In this document: piece by piece, positions 51,780 through 61,796 of the stretch | How positions within the stretch are numbered: position 1 is the stretch's first letter | Layout of the letters: each line of letters starts with the position of its first letter | DNA from: Prevotella veroralis DSM 19559 = JCM 6290 | GTDB taxonomy: Bacteria; Bacteroidota; Bacteroidia; Bacteroidales; Bacteroidaceae | DNA: 64,000 bases | Assembly: GCF_000377625.1 (NCBI RefSeq) | Contig: NZ_KB898329.1 | Span: 1 to 64,000 of the forward strand | Reading direction: 5' to 3' | Position numbers and translations under genes: made by a program | Notes under the pieces: model-generated | What the model was told of the DNA's origin: nothing | Seen by the model: the letters and a program-made list of their open reading frames with translations, nothing else | Database searches by the model: none

Positions 51780-54203
51780 ATGATTAAATTAAAGATGGAC
51801 TTTGGAAGGCATGTTAGATTATTGTCATCTACAATCCTAATGTCTTCCTTGTTACTTTTCTCGCCTCCACTCTTAGCCTCAATAACGGCGCATGGGAGGG
51901 AACATGTTGGTGATGATGATAAGAACGAAGGTTCTTCTGTCACCTTTTCCGTAGTTGCTGAACAATCTCAAGAGCCCCTCGTTGGTGCTGTGATACATTG
52001 CGAAGGCTTGTCAACTCCTGTTGTCACGGATATTAATGGTCGTTGTGTGGCTAAGTTTAAACATCCTGTAACTCGCATAAAGGTTTCGGTCTCTTATATA
52101 GGTTACAAGAACTTGTCACGTTTGGTAGTCGTTCCTTCAAACGGACAAGTGGTTTTGACAATGAAAGACGACTCTAAGCAGTTGGATAATGTGACGGTTA
52201 CGGCTTTGCAACGACACACCTCCGTCTTGCAGCAATCGGCGTCTATTAGTCAAGAGGCATTGGAGAAAGGCGGTGCAACCTCATTAGCCAAACTACTTGA
52301 GACGGTGCCTGGCGTGAGTTCAATTAGCACGGGAAACACGATCGCCAAACCTGTTATTCAAGGTATGCACAGTAGTCGAATCCTATTGATGAACAATGGA
52401 GTTCGACTCGAAAGTCAGAGCTGGGGAGCCGATCATGCACCCGAGTTAGACTATACGGGATCGAGTATGGTTGAGGTAGTCAAGGGTGCCGAGTGTATTC
52501 GTTATGGCTTTGGTGCGATGGGCGGAGTTGTTCTCTTGAATGATGCTCCACTACCTTATGGAAACAAGAAGACCATGGTGAGCGGTAATGTCAATATGGG
52601 ATATGACACCAACGCAAGGGGCTTTAGCGGTTCAGGTAGTATAGAAGCTGGACGCAAGAACATCGGTCTGCGCCTACATGGAATGTACACAAAAGGCGGT
52701 GATTATCGCACTGCCGACTATGTCTTAAACAATACTGGTTATAACACAATAAGCCTCTCTGCGCTTGCAGGATATCAAGGGAGAAAGGTGACAGCGACGC
52801 TCTTCTCGAGTATTTATTACCAACGAAGTGGAATCTATTATGCTAGTAAGATATCCGATTTGAACCAACTCCTCAAACGCTTCGAGTATGGACGTCCAGA
52901 TCCAGAGACCGTTAAGCCCTTCTCATATAGCATTAAGCCGCCCTTCCAGCAGTCGCAACATGTAACGCTGAAAGGCGAATTGAAGTGGGATATTAACGCT
53001 TATCATCGTCTCGACTTCACCCTTTCTTTCCAAGAGAACTTGCGTCAGGAGTTTGAAAACAGGAAGAAGGTGCAATGGAGTTGGATACCTGTTCAAGACT
53101 TGATATTGAAGACTTATAAGTTTGATGTGCTCTGGCATGCTAAGTGGAAACGATGGAACATGACCACAGATGCAGGCTTATCTAATACCTATCAAACGAA
53201 CTTCAACTATCCAGGAACTAAGCAACCAGCCTTCGTCCCGAACTTCGCTGCCCTCTCAATGGGTGGTTACTTCTTGCATAAGGCAGAGTTCGGTCGATTG
53301 CAATGTGCCTTGGGTATGCGTTATGACTTCCGTGTGATGTCGGTGAATGGGTATAGTAGTTTGAGTAATTACACTTACTATGATGACTTCAAGCTGTATA
53401 GTAACTTCACCATGAGTTTGGCATCTCATTACCAGTTGACAGACCTTTGGGACATTCGAGCTAACATTGGTTGGTCATGGAGACCACCTGATATTAATGA
53501 GTTATATGCCATTGGCTTGCAGGATGGTTCTTACTGGGTAGTGGGCAATAAGAATCTTGCCAGTGAGCGAGGATACAAACTCGTGGTAGGTACAAGATAC
53601 CGCAATGCGTGGTTGTCAGTAGAGCCGAGCTTCTTCTTACAGCGCATTAATAGCTACATTTATGACCACATTGGCGAAGGGAAAGACCGCTTCCATAACC
53701 ATCCGAGTGGTAAGTATCCTAAGTTCATCTACGATCAGGACGATGTGAAACTATACGGTGGTGATATTGAGGCAACGCTTAAACCTTTGCAAGGACTCAC
53801 CTTTGTGGGTAAAGGCGAATGGATGTTCGCACGCAATCTGACGCATAACGACTGGCTACCTTTTATGCCTTCCGATCGTTACGGACTATCATCTACCTAC
53901 GAGCGAGGACTTACGAAGGATGATAAATATCATGGTTCGTTGTCGTTATCGGGTATTTATGTGACAAAGCAAACCCGCTTTGACCCTGATAAGGATCTAG
54001 TTCCTGACTCGCCACCTGCTTACTTCCTTTTGAATGGTACAGCCGAGTTGCGTATCAAACTACAGCAACGAAGAGAATTGAAGTTTATGCTTGTGGGTGA
54101 AAACATCCTTAACGCATTATATAAGGAGTACACTGATCGGTTCCGTTACTACGCCCATGAGCGTGGAGCAAACTTCTCCTTACGTACATTGTTTAAGTTC
54201 TAA
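51780..54203 (+). CDS. TonB-dependent outer-membrane receptor, probable metal transporter
   Basis: An 807-residue receptor. A signal peptide (hydrophobic core about 17-33) is followed by a carboxypeptidase-regulatory-like domain (about 55-125, VAEQSQEPLVGAVIHCEGLS). The plug is complete (LLETVPGVSSISTGNTIAKP, then GMHSSRILLMNNGVRLESQS, WGADHAPELDY and MVEVVKGAECIRYGFGAMGG), and a 22-strand-type barrel ends in aromatic FKF. The plug wording with a DHAPELD segment recalls the ZnuD/copper-zinc receptor branch rather than SusC or siderophore receptors. It leads an operon with three lipoproteins, two of them with histidine-containing N-terminal motifs, so metal uptake is inferred. An alternative start is the ATG at 51795. 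Confidence 0.88.
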   Translation: MIKLKMDFGRHVRLLSSTILMSSLLLFSPPLLASITAHGREHVGDDDKNEGSSVTFSVVAEQSQEPLVGAVIHCEGLSTPVVTDINGRCVAKFKHPVTRIKVSVSYIGYKNLSRLVVVPSNGQVVLTMKDDSKQLDNVTVTALQRHTSVLQQSASISQEALEKGGATSLAKLLETVPGVSSISTGNTIAKPVIQGMHSSRILLMNNGVRLESQSWGADHAPELDYTGSSMVEVVKGAECIRYGFGAMGGVVLLNDAPLPYGNKKTMVSGNVNMGYDTNARGFSGSGSIEAGRKNIGLRLHGMYTKGGDYRTADYVLNNTGYNTISLSALAGYQGRKVTATLFSSIYYQRSGIYYASKISDLNQLLKRFEYGRPDPETVKPFSYSIKPPFQQSQHVTLKGELKWDINAYHRLDFTLSFQENLRQEFENRKKVQWSWIPVQDLILKTYKFDVLWHAKWKRWNMTTDAGLSNTYQTNFNYPGTKQPAFVPNFAALSMGGYFLHKAEFGRLQCALGMRYDFRVMSVNGYSSLSNYTYYDDFKLYSNFTMSLASHYQLTDLWDIRANIGWSWRPPDINELYAIGLQDGSYWVVGNKNLASERGYKLVVGTRYRNAWLSVEPSFFLQRINSYIYDHIGEGKDRFHNHPSGKYPKFIYDQDDVKLYGGDIEATLKPLQGLTFVGKGEWMFARNLTHNDWLPFMPSDRYGLSSTYERGLTKDDKYHGSLSLSGIYVTKQTRFDPDKDLVPDSPPAYFLLNGTAELRIKLQQRRELKFMLVGENILNALYKEYTDRFRYYAHERGANFSLRTLFKF

Positions 54204-54218
54204 TCAATCGAAAAGAAT

Positions 54219-55670
54219 ATGAAACGAAATAGAAACATACTACCTCTACTTGCCATAATGCTAATGGGACTCCTGTTCGGGAGTTGTTCCAACGATCAAG
54301 TAGACGACTTCTTCAAGAAGATAGTACAGGCTCCGCCCTCATCAATTGAGCGTGATGTGAAGGGACATGAACAAATCTATGCTGTCCACGCCATCCTTAG
54401 AATGGGATATAAAGGGGGCATGATTGGTGTCGGACCAGATGGTAATGACTCGCTCACAGCCTATAACACCTATCATGTGGTTAGTCCGGAAACAATGTTA
54501 CCCATTATGCAGGAGATTGATATCACACGTGATGATGATGGGCAGATGACCATCACTACCGAGCGTAATTGCTTTGATGTGATAGCGTCAGACAATATCT
54601 ATTACGGTTTAGAACTCAAGTATTATGACCGCAACGGAATGCTTATCAATCATCAATTCTCGGGCTATCCTTTCACGAAAGATAAGGAAGGTTACAGCAT
54701 ACCAGACGAGGATAACGCCACCTTACTGGTGCATCAACACTTCTTTGGAGTAGGTAACTCGTCATTGGATCAAGAGGTATCTACGGGTACAGGAAGTGCT
54801 GAACGCAAGAAAGGAATACAGTTGGCTTATCCACGTTCGTTGGCTGATTCACCCACGTATTACGACCGATACACCTTTAGGGAGAAAGCTGGTGCAGCGG
54901 AGATGGCTAGTAAGTTCTCTACGTCGAACATCTTTGCTCCAGAGAACTTCCAGCTCGGTAAGAATGAAGTGAGCTATCAGCCAGACCTCGCCTGGAAGGC
55001 TATTGAACTATCAGGTAAGCCTGATGCCTTGAAACCTCATACCTTTGATGGGAAGAGTTATAGGCTCTACAAGACCATTGATCAGACCCTCCTTAACAAG
55101 ATAACACCGGAACTCTTCACCTATGAATACCGTGACACCGACCCTGTGGAGGAGGAGCTTGGCAAGCTATTCACCGAAGTTTATAACGATGACTTCATCG
55201 ATCCCGATACCGAGTCGCCCCGACAACGCTACGGGCACACCGTGGGACTGTTACGACAGAAGCGCAGTCTGGATGTTGGATCAGACTTAGACAGGCTCGG
55301 TTTTAAGGGCGTTATGCAGTTCCATCGGGCTAATGTTGCATTCCAATTACAGGTTCGCATTTGTCATATCTTGAATAAGGGACAACAGCACGCAGGTGAG
55401 TCTGAGAAGCCAGCGAAGTATTGCAATACGAATAATAGTGAGGGCGCTTTCCTTTGGGCATTCAATGAGATACAGCCTGGATGGGACAGTTTCGATATTG
55501 ATTATCCCTTGTCAGTGCGCATTATCGCTGATGTGAAGGATGGCGAAGAGAAGTGTTATGAAGACGTGAAGCGTTTCTATTCAGGTGTAGAGAAGGCGCA
55601 GCTGTGGCGGATGTTGACCCATCCACAGGATTACTTCACGCAATATAGACAGAACATAGTATTGATGTAA
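54219..55670 (+). CDS. lipoprotein of the TonB receptor operon, paralogue 1
   Basis: A 483-residue lipoprotein with lipobox LFGSC (Cys23). It begins 15 bases after the receptor. The N-terminal part contains KGHEQIYAVHAILRMGYKGG (about 48-67), a position where its paralogue carries GHSHG. The C-terminal half shares ELFTYEYRDTDPVEEELGKL and RLGFKGVMQFHRANVAFQLQ with the next gene's KIFEYTYRDT and RVGLKGHFNF, so the two are duplicates. It is probably a surface-exposed partner that binds the substrate for the receptor. No named family is recognised. Confidence 0.78.
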   Translation: MKRNRNILPLLAIMLMGLLFGSCSNDQVDDFFKKIVQAPPSSIERDVKGHEQIYAVHAILRMGYKGGMIGVGPDGNDSLTAYNTYHVVSPETMLPIMQEIDITRDDDGQMTITTERNCFDVIASDNIYYGLELKYYDRNGMLINHQFSGYPFTKDKEGYSIPDEDNATLLVHQHFFGVGNSSLDQEVSTGTGSAERKKGIQLAYPRSLADSPTYYDRYTFREKAGAAEMASKFSTSNIFAPENFQLGKNEVSYQPDLAWKAIELSGKPDALKPHTFDGKSYRLYKTIDQTLLNKITPELFTYEYRDTDPVEEELGKLFTEVYNDDFIDPDTESPRQRYGHTVGLLRQKRSLDVGSDLDRLGFKGVMQFHRANVAFQLQVRICHILNKGQQHAGESEKPAKYCNTNNSEGAFLWAFNEIQPGWDSFDIDYPLSVRIIADVKDGEEKCYEDVKRFYSGVEKAQLWRMLTHPQDYFTQYRQNIVLM

Positions 55671-55691
55671 AAGAAGAAAGGACTAATAGTA

Positions 55692-57098
55692 ATGAAAAAG
55701 ATAATCAAGAGTATTCTCCTGCTCGTTGCTGTTCTAGGCTTGTGTACGTCATGTGACGACTTCGTCTTTGGCAATGTGCATGTTGATTATAATGATAATC
55801 CACTATCGGCGAAAGGCGTTGCGCACAGTGGTGCCGATCGTTATGTTGATAGCTTATCGAAGGTGAAAGTATCGGGCGAAATGGCTAATCCTGATGCAGA
55901 TGGAGCCTTTAAGGATTGGGCTACATGCCTTGCCATGTTCAAGGAAGGTCACTCGCATGGTGATGCCATGATGCACGGCAACTTTGTTTATCAGAATGCT
56001 CCATGGAAGCAAGAGGAGTTTGTGCTCATACATAACAATGCGGGCAAGTGGCCAACGGTTGAGGTTCAACGGAAGAGTACGGTGACCTATCTCGAACAGA
56101 ACGATGGGAAGCAAGGTCCTGACTATATTCGTATCATTGGCGGAAAGCTGAAGCGATGGGGATTGTGCCTCTATTTCTTCAATAAGGAGGGCAAGCTCAT
56201 GAATGACGAGATACTCAATCACTCGGATGAATATCAGATATTCTTCACCGTGAGTGAGGTGGATGACAAGGGAAACCCGTATGAAGTGATGGATTGCCGA
56301 GGTACGTGGAAGCCTAAGAAGGATAAGTTCGGCGACTGGATGAAGGGCGGAACGATAGATACCACCCCAGTCCCTTCACCGCTCTTTGTCAATACCTCAA
56401 CATGGAAAGAGCGTGCGGCGCTGACGCCAAAGATATTTGAATATACCTATCGTGATACGTGGATTCAGGACGCAATGGCTGATGGTGCACGCGAGTTATT
56501 CAATCAGCGACTGCTACCACCACTCACTCGTGAGGATGCCGATTGGGCTGTTGCACCTTATGATCAGGATAGAGTAGGACTCAAGGGGCACTTCAATTTC
56601 GATATAGATGCCGATGAGAACGATGCATTACATCAGGAGTGGCCTTTGGAGATAACCCGTAGGCAGGATCCCGCAACAGGTGAGGCTGGGCGATATACTC
56701 GTCCGTCTTATCTCCTTCCGAAGTTCTATCTGTCGGTGCGCGTGATGAAATGTCCGAAGGGCAAGAAGGCTCTCATTCCTAAAGAGGAGTATCTCAACCG
56801 CCATTCCACCTATGTGTTCCGTAGCCCATTCATCTGTTCGGAGGCTTATAACCCTGATGAACCGAAGGAATACGGAGCTGATTCTGAGTGGAAGGAACTA
56901 TTCCGCTTCAACATACCTATTAAGGTCTTTTGCAGTAGCTTCGATACTGATCCAACGACAATCGACCCTAACGACCCGTTGTACTTCTATATGGGGCATG
57001 AGATAGGACTAGCCTCGGCGGATGCGATGGAGGCTGCTCAGAATGTGCAAACACATGGTATTGGAGGTGGAGCTGGCTTTGGTAACTGGTTCTTATAA
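55692..57098 (+). CDS. lipoprotein of the TonB receptor operon, paralogue 2 (His-rich motif)
   Basis: A 468-residue lipoprotein, lipobox CTSC (Cys21) followed by an acidic DDF. Residues about 86-99 read MFKEGHSHGDAMMHG, a cluster of three histidines that would suit zinc, copper or heme-iron binding. The remainder aligns in part with the preceding lipoprotein (TPKIFEYTYRDT, DRVGLKGHFNF). The gene starts 21 bases after it. The pair probably works on the cell surface with the TonB receptor in metal capture. No further motif is recognised. Confidence 0.78.
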   Translation: MKKIIKSILLLVAVLGLCTSCDDFVFGNVHVDYNDNPLSAKGVAHSGADRYVDSLSKVKVSGEMANPDADGAFKDWATCLAMFKEGHSHGDAMMHGNFVYQNAPWKQEEFVLIHNNAGKWPTVEVQRKSTVTYLEQNDGKQGPDYIRIIGGKLKRWGLCLYFFNKEGKLMNDEILNHSDEYQIFFTVSEVDDKGNPYEVMDCRGTWKPKKDKFGDWMKGGTIDTTPVPSPLFVNTSTWKERAALTPKIFEYTYRDTWIQDAMADGARELFNQRLLPPLTREDADWAVAPYDQDRVGLKGHFNFDIDADENDALHQEWPLEITRRQDPATGEAGRYTRPSYLLPKFYLSVRVMKCPKGKKALIPKEEYLNRHSTYVFRSPFICSEAYNPDEPKEYGADSEWKELFRFNIPIKVFCSSFDTDPTTIDPNDPLYFYMGHEIGLASADAMEAAQNVQTHGIGGGAGFGNWFL

Positions 57099-57141
57099 TA
57101 AGAGGTTGAATCGGAGGAAATGCTATGCGCCAATCGTCCCA

Positions 57142-57245
57142 TCCTATGAGACGCACAGTTTCAGTACATGAAACGCAGGGTTTCAATATATGGAACGCAC
57201 CGTTTCAATACATGGAACGCAGGGTTTCAATACATGGAACGCTAA
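57142..57245. repeat. 22-bp tandem repeat array, 4 units
   Basis: Units begin at 57158, 57180, 57202 and 57224, 22 bases apart, with consensus GTTTCAATACATGGAACGC; the first carries the perfect dyad GTTTCA-GTACA-TGAAAC. A decayed unit precedes them. It lies between two genes of the same operon, so it may be transcribed. Confidence 0.88.
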
Positions 57246-57314
57246 GTACCATTCGCTGGTAATGTTACAAACAATATATTTAAAGAGTATAAACAGATAA
57301 GATAATTGAGTGAG

Positions 57315-58373
57315 ATGATACATAAGAAGATAATAACCTACCTGCTGTTGAGCCTGATACTCACATGTTTAGGCAGCTGTACACGTAATGAAATGCCGGT
57401 GAAACAGTCTACTTCTAAGACGAAGTTAGACCATCTGATCATAAAAGAAGTGTTTTACGTTGGGCATTACTGGTATCGTGATGTCAGGGCATGGGGTATG
57501 AAGAATCAGAATCAGATGTATAATGATGACCAATACATCGCTATCTTTAATCCGACCAATGAGGTGAAGTATTTGGACGGACTGGCGTTGTGTGTCAATG
57601 CCATCGACCCCAGTAGGGCGATTCAGTTTGCTCCGAAAGACGACTTTGTCAATCGTTATTATGGTGCATCGGGCATCTCTTATTTCCCTGGTAAGGGTGC
57701 CGACTATCCCGTAAAGCCTGGTCAGACCATCATTGTGGCTAAGTATGCGATTGACCATAAGGCGCAGTTTGAGTCAGAACTGGAGGGCGAGGACTTGAGT
57801 ATGTATGGTGGGTTGGATGACTTCCTGGACTTGAGTAAAGCCGACTTCGAATGGACGAATATTAATTATGACGCTGGGCAGAAGAATAACCCCAAAGTTC
57901 CTGATATGAATGCTATCCTCACATCAACGGATAGCAAGGGGAACATAGGTCCTTCTTATGACTTTTCTAATATGTCAGAGAGCAATGGTATTGCACTGAT
58001 AAAGCTCCCGTGGACGCCAGAAGACTTTCGGAAAGGGTATGCCGATACGCAAAATGGTAAGGGATATCTGCACTATATCACCGTGACGAGTAGTGCTTTT
58101 GGTGATTTCTATGCGATAGAGATTCCGTTTGAGAACGTTATTGATTGTATAACGATTTGTCCTCGTCGTATGTTCCAAATGCGCCCCAGCAAGCTCGACC
58201 GTGGTTATAATGCCGTGACAGATGTGTCTTTCTCAAGTATGAAGAAGGGCGATTACCCCATTTATTCTGGTCTTTCATTGCAAAGGAAGTGGGATGGAAA
58301 GAAGTATGTAGACGATAATAATACCACAGCCGACTTTGAAGTGAAGCGCGCCTCATTGTCGAGGAAGAAGTAA
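57315..58373 (+). CDS. DUF4876-like lipoprotein
   Basis: A 352-residue lipoprotein. I chose the ATG at 57315, giving MIHKKIITYLLLSLILTCLG with lipobox LGSC; a TTG at 57306 is the only upstream alternative. The mature N-terminus LDHLIIKEVFYVGHYWYRDV, then DDQYIAIFNPTNEVKYLDGL and the later NGIALIKLPW, resembles the lamin-tail-like beta fold of DUF4876 proteins found beside TonB receptors in Bacteroidetes; the family assignment is moderately sure. It ends the receptor operon and is followed by a 15-bp perfect hairpin. It is separated from paralogue 2 by 216 bases containing the 22-bp array. Confidence 0.75.
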   Translation: MIHKKIITYLLLSLILTCLGSCTRNEMPVKQSTSKTKLDHLIIKEVFYVGHYWYRDVRAWGMKNQNQMYNDDQYIAIFNPTNEVKYLDGLALCVNAIDPSRAIQFAPKDDFVNRYYGASGISYFPGKGADYPVKPGQTIIVAKYAIDHKAQFESELEGEDLSMYGGLDDFLDLSKADFEWTNINYDAGQKNNPKVPDMNAILTSTDSKGNIGPSYDFSNMSESNGIALIKLPWTPEDFRKGYADTQNGKGYLHYITVTSSAFGDFYAIEIPFENVIDCITICPRRMFQMRPSKLDRGYNAVTDVSFSSMKKGDYPIYSGLSLQRKWDGKKYVDDNNTTADFEVKRASLSRKK

Positions 58374-58404
58374 GAGAGCGTTCACATAGTTGGGTTACAA
58401 ACGT

Positions 58405-58436
58405 CATAGGGACAGACGAAATCGTCTGTCCCTATG
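58405..58436. terminator. 15-bp perfect hairpin, solo member of the GACAGACG repeat family
   Basis: CATAGGGACAGACGA at 58405-58419 pairs perfectly with 58422-58436 around two bases. It lies between convergent genes and shares GGGACAGACG/CGTCTGTCCC with the composite-repeat cores. A transcription end signal for both strands is likely. Confidence 0.75.
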
Positions 58437-58496
58437 CTGTATATGAGTATTTCGTTCAGAACGAATAAGGATTATGCCTTTCAGGTATGGCTAACT

Positions 58497-58835
58497 TTAC
58501 ACCAAGCCATCGAGTTGTTTCTTCAAGTCCTTCAGTTGGTCGCGAACAGAGAAGAGCGTTTCCATAACCTTCTGACTCTTTTCAACACCATTGCGGTTCT
58601 CTTGTAACATCTTGCGGGCAGCTGCAATCTTGAAACCACGCACCTTCACAAGGTTGTAGATAACCTTTATTTGTTCGATATCTTTCTCTGTATATTGGCG
58701 CACACGATTGCCTGTTGTCTTAGGACGAAGGTGTGGAAATTCAGTCTCCCAATATCTCAGCAGACTCTCCGAAACGTTTATTTGTTGCGCTACTTCCTTT
58801 ATTGAATAATACAATTTATGCGGATTCTCTGCCAT
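58497..58835 (-). CDS. MerR-family transcriptional regulator (short)
   Basis: A 112-residue regulator. The winged-HTH begins YYSIKEVAQQINVSESLLRY and continues WETEFPHLRPKTTGNRVRQY, TEKDIEQIKVIYNLV, followed by a dimerising coiled coil (about 78-112). There is no C-terminal effector domain and no metal-binding cysteine, so it is of the minimal HTH_17/MerR type common next to alaS or ftsX genes in Bacteroidetes. The target is unknown. It diverges from alaS. Confidence 0.88.
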   Translation of the reverse strand: MAENPHKLYYSIKEVAQQINVSESLLRYWETEFPHLRPKTTGNRVRQYTEKDIEQIKVIYNLVKVRGFKIAAARKMLQENRNGVEKSQKVMETLFSVRDQLKDLKKQLDGLV

Positions 58836-58939
58836 ATCTCGTTTCTTTTAATTCAGTTGTTTATGTGGTTATGCTGATGAAACACCTTTACGCTCCCACG
58901 ATGGTAAATAAGATTTTGTGTATTCAGCAGCTTAATTGC

Positions 58940-58970
58940 TTGCAAAAATACGCAAAAGTCAGTATCTTTG
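58940..58970 (+). promoter_or_regulatory. alaS promoter
   Basis: TTG at 58940-58942, a 20-base spacer and TATCTTTG at 58963-58970 match the Bacteroidetes consensus fully, 42 bases before the first ATG. Confidence 0.85.
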
Positions 58971-59012
58971 CAACACTTTTAGGTAGAAAATTGAATTAAA
59001 TATATAATAAAG

Positions 59013-61679
59013 ATGATGACAGCAAATGAAATCCGCGACTCCTATTTGAAGTTCTTTGAGTCGAAGGGACATGTTATCGTACCGTCTGCCCCAATGGTTA
59101 TCAAGGACGACCCTACGCTGATGTTTACGAATGCTGGTATGAACCAGTGGAAAGATATTATCCTTGGAACAAAGGAACCAGAACCACGCCGACGTACTGA
59201 CTCACAGAAGTGTTTGCGTGTTAGTGGTAAGCATAACGACTTGGAAGAAGTGGGGCGTGATGCTGCTCTCAGTCACCATACTATGTTTGAGATGTTGGGT
59301 AACTGGAGCTTTGGCGATTACTTCAAGGAAGGTGCTATTGATTACGCTTATGAATATCTTGTAGATGTATTGCATCTTGACCCTAAAGACCTTTATGTAA
59401 CGGTTTTTGAAGGTGATAAGGCAGAAGGTATCTCACGTGATGATGAGGCTGCAAGCTACTGGGAGAAGCATTTCCCAAAGAACCATATCGTCAATGGTAA
59501 TAAGCATGATAACTTCTGGGAAATGGGTGACACGGGTCCTTGCGGTCCTTGTTCGGAGATTCATATCGACTTCCGTTCAGAGGAAGAGAAAGCTAAGGTG
59601 CCTGGAGAGGAACTTGTCAACAAGGATCACCCACAGGTAATTGAGATATGGAACATCGTCTTCATGCAGTTCAATCGTAAGGCTGATGGTAGCCTTGAGC
59701 CATTGAAGATGCACGTTATTGATACGGGTATGGGCTTCGAGCGTTTGGTTCGCTTGATGCAAGGTAAGAACTCTAACTATGATACCGATATCTTCACACC
59801 AGTAATAGAAGAGATTGAGCGCCTCTCTGGTAAGAAGTATAACCACACCTTCCCAGAAGGTCCTAATGGTGAAGGAATCAACGATGAGCAGAAGGTAGAC
59901 ATCGCAATGCGTGTTGTTGCCGATCACTTGCGTGCCGTTGCTTTCTCTATTGCCGATGGTCAGTTGCCAAGCAATGCAAAGGCTGGTTATGTTATCCGTC
60001 GTATCCTTCGCCGTGCTGTGCGTTATGCTTACACTTTCCTTGATCAGAAGGAGGCTTTCATGTATAAGCTAATCAATGTTTTGGTACATGAGATGGGCGT
60101 TGCTTATCCTGAACTTACAGCACAACGTGAACTGATTGGTCGTGTGATGAAGGAAGAGGAAGATTCTTTCTTACGCACATTGGATAAGGGTATCACATTG
60201 CTCAATGGTGCAATGGATGAATTGAAGGCACATGGCAAGACCGAACTTGATGGTAAGGAAGCCTTCCGCTTGTTTGATACATACGGTTTCCCACTTGACT
60301 TGACCGAACTTATCTGTGGTGAGAATGGTTATACCGTTGATGAGAAGCAATTCAATGAAGAGATGGAACAGCAGAAAGCACGTGCTCGCAATGCTGCTGT
60401 TGTTGAGAATGGTGACTGGGAGATTGTACGTGAAGGCGAACAGGAATTCGTTGGTTACGATTATACAGAGTACGAATGTCATATCCTCCGTTATCGTAAG
60501 GTGACACAGAAGAAGAATAGTTTCTATGAGATTGTACTCGATTATACCCCATTCTATGGTGAGATGGGTGGACAGGTAGGCGATCAAGGTGTGCTTGTTA
60601 ACGAGGATGAGACAATCAATGTCATTGATACCAAGCGTGAGAACAACCAAAGCATCCATATTGTCAAGGAATTGCCAAAGGATGTTGAGGCAGATTTCAT
60701 GGCATGTATTGACACAGATAAGCGTGATGCGTCAGCAGCTAATCATACTGCAACTCACTTGCTTGATTATGCTTTGAAGCAAGTTCTTGGTGAGCATGCC
60801 GAGCAGAAAGGTTCATACGTAAGTCCTGACACGCTCCGTTTCGATGTTTCTCACTTCCAGAAGATAACCGATGAGGAACTTCGCCAAGTAGAGAAACTTG
60901 TTAACGAGATGATTCGTAAGGATTATCCTCTTGACGAGCATCGTGATACACCAATGGAGGAAGCAAAGGAAATGGGTGCAGTAGCTCTCTTCGGTGAGAA
61001 ATATGGCGACAAGGTTCGTGTTGTACGCTTCGGTCCTAGTTGCGAGTTCTGTGGTGGTATTCATGCTAAATCTACGGGTCGCATCGGTTTCTTTAAGATT
61101 GTAGGTGAAAGTAGCGTTGCTGCAGGCGTTCGTCGTATTGAAGCAATGACTGGCGAAACTTGCGAGAATGCAATCTATGCACTTGAAGATACATTGCGCG
61201 ACTTGAAGGCAATGTTCAACAATGCTAAGGATCTTAAGGCAGTTCTCACCAAGTTTGTTGAAGAGAATGATGCGATGAAGAAGGAGGTTGAGCGTTTCCG
61301 TGCGCAAGCAGTTGATCGTACAGCGAAATCATTGGTAGAACGTGTAGAAACATTGAATGGTGTACATGTCATTAAGGCAGTGCTCCCAGTAGATCCTGCT
61401 TCTGCTAAGGATATCGTATTCAAGGTTCGTGAAGCATTGCCAGAGAATCTCGTTTGCGTATTAGGTTCCGTACATGAGAATCGTCCACAGCTTTCAATCA
61501 TGCTCAGTGATGATATGGTGAAAGAGCACGATTTAAATGCAGGAAAAGTAATACGTGAAGCAGCCAAACTCATTAAGGGTGGCGGTGGCGGTCAGCCACA
61601 TTATGCACAAGCAGGTGGTAAAGATACCGATGGTATCAGTGCTGCTGTTGAAAAGGTAATAGAGTTACTTAGTTTGTAA
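59013..61679 (+). CDS. alaS: alanyl-tRNA synthetase
   Basis: An 888-residue class II synthetase of normal length. The catalytic domain begins [20 protein letters not shown] (the second Met at 59016 may be the true start), with [13 protein letters not shown] and [20 protein letters not shown]. The editing domain has the metal site [11 protein letters not shown] followed by [16 protein letters not shown], and the C-Ala domain ends with [20 protein letters not shown] glycines. It charges tRNA-Ala and clears mis-acylated serine and glycine. It is monocistronic with its own promoter and a strong terminator at 61704-61750. Confidence 0.97.
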   Translation: MMTANEIRDSYLKFFESKGHVIVPSAPMVIKDDPTLMFTNAGMNQWKDIILGTKEPEPRRRTDSQKCLRVSGKHNDLEEVGRDAALSHHTMFEMLGNWSFGDYFKEGAIDYAYEYLVDVLHLDPKDLYVTVFEGDKAEGISRDDEAASYWEKHFPKNHIVNGNKHDNFWEMGDTGPCGPCSEIHIDFRSEEEKAKVPGEELVNKDHPQVIEIWNIVFMQFNRKADGSLEPLKMHVIDTGMGFERLVRLMQGKNSNYDTDIFTPVIEEIERLSGKKYNHTFPEGPNGEGINDEQKVDIAMRVVADHLRAVAFSIADGQLPSNAKAGYVIRRILRRAVRYAYTFLDQKEAFMYKLINVLVHEMGVAYPELTAQRELIGRVMKEEEDSFLRTLDKGITLLNGAMDELKAHGKTELDGKEAFRLFDTYGFPLDLTELICGENGYTVDEKQFNEEMEQQKARARNAAVVENGDWEIVREGEQEFVGYDYTEYECHILRYRKVTQKKNSFYEIVLDYTPFYGEMGGQVGDQGVLVNEDETINVIDTKRENNQSIHIVKELPKDVEADFMACIDTDKRDASAANHTATHLLDYALKQVLGEHAEQKGSYVSPDTLRFDVSHFQKITDEELRQVEKLVNEMIRKDYPLDEHRDTPMEEAKEMGAVALFGEKYGDKVRVVRFGPSCEFCGGIHAKSTGRIGFFKIVGESSVAAGVRRIEAMTGETCENAIYALEDTLRDLKAMFNNAKDLKAVLTKFVEENDAMKKEVERFRAQAVDRTAKSLVERVETLNGVHVIKAVLPVDPASAKDIVFKVREALPENLVCVLGSVHENRPQLSIMLSDDMVKEHDLNAGKVIREAAKLIKGGGGGQPHYAQAGGKDTDGISAAVEKVIELLSL

Positions 61680-61703
61680 ACTGGGAGTCTTTTATCCCTA
61701 ATC

Positions 61704-61750
61704 AGTCTCATCCCCGCAACAAGAAAAGAGGTGGGGATGAGACTTTTTTC
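61704..61750 (+). terminator. alaS intrinsic terminator
   Basis: AGTCTCATCCCC at 61704-61715 pairs perfectly with 61733-61744 and is followed by a T-run at 61744-61749. Confidence 0.9.
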
Positions 61751-61759
61751 TTCTTTTCC

Positions 61760-61790
61760 TTGCTCCTTTCATTTTATCTTCTTACCTTTG
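61760..61790 (+). promoter_or_regulatory. promoter of the structured leader/fimbrillin unit
   Basis: TTG at 61760-61762, a 20-base spacer and TACCTTTG at 61783-61790. A second possible -7 element, TATCTTTG, lies at 61877-61884. Confidence 0.75.
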
Positions 61791-61796
61791 CCACCG

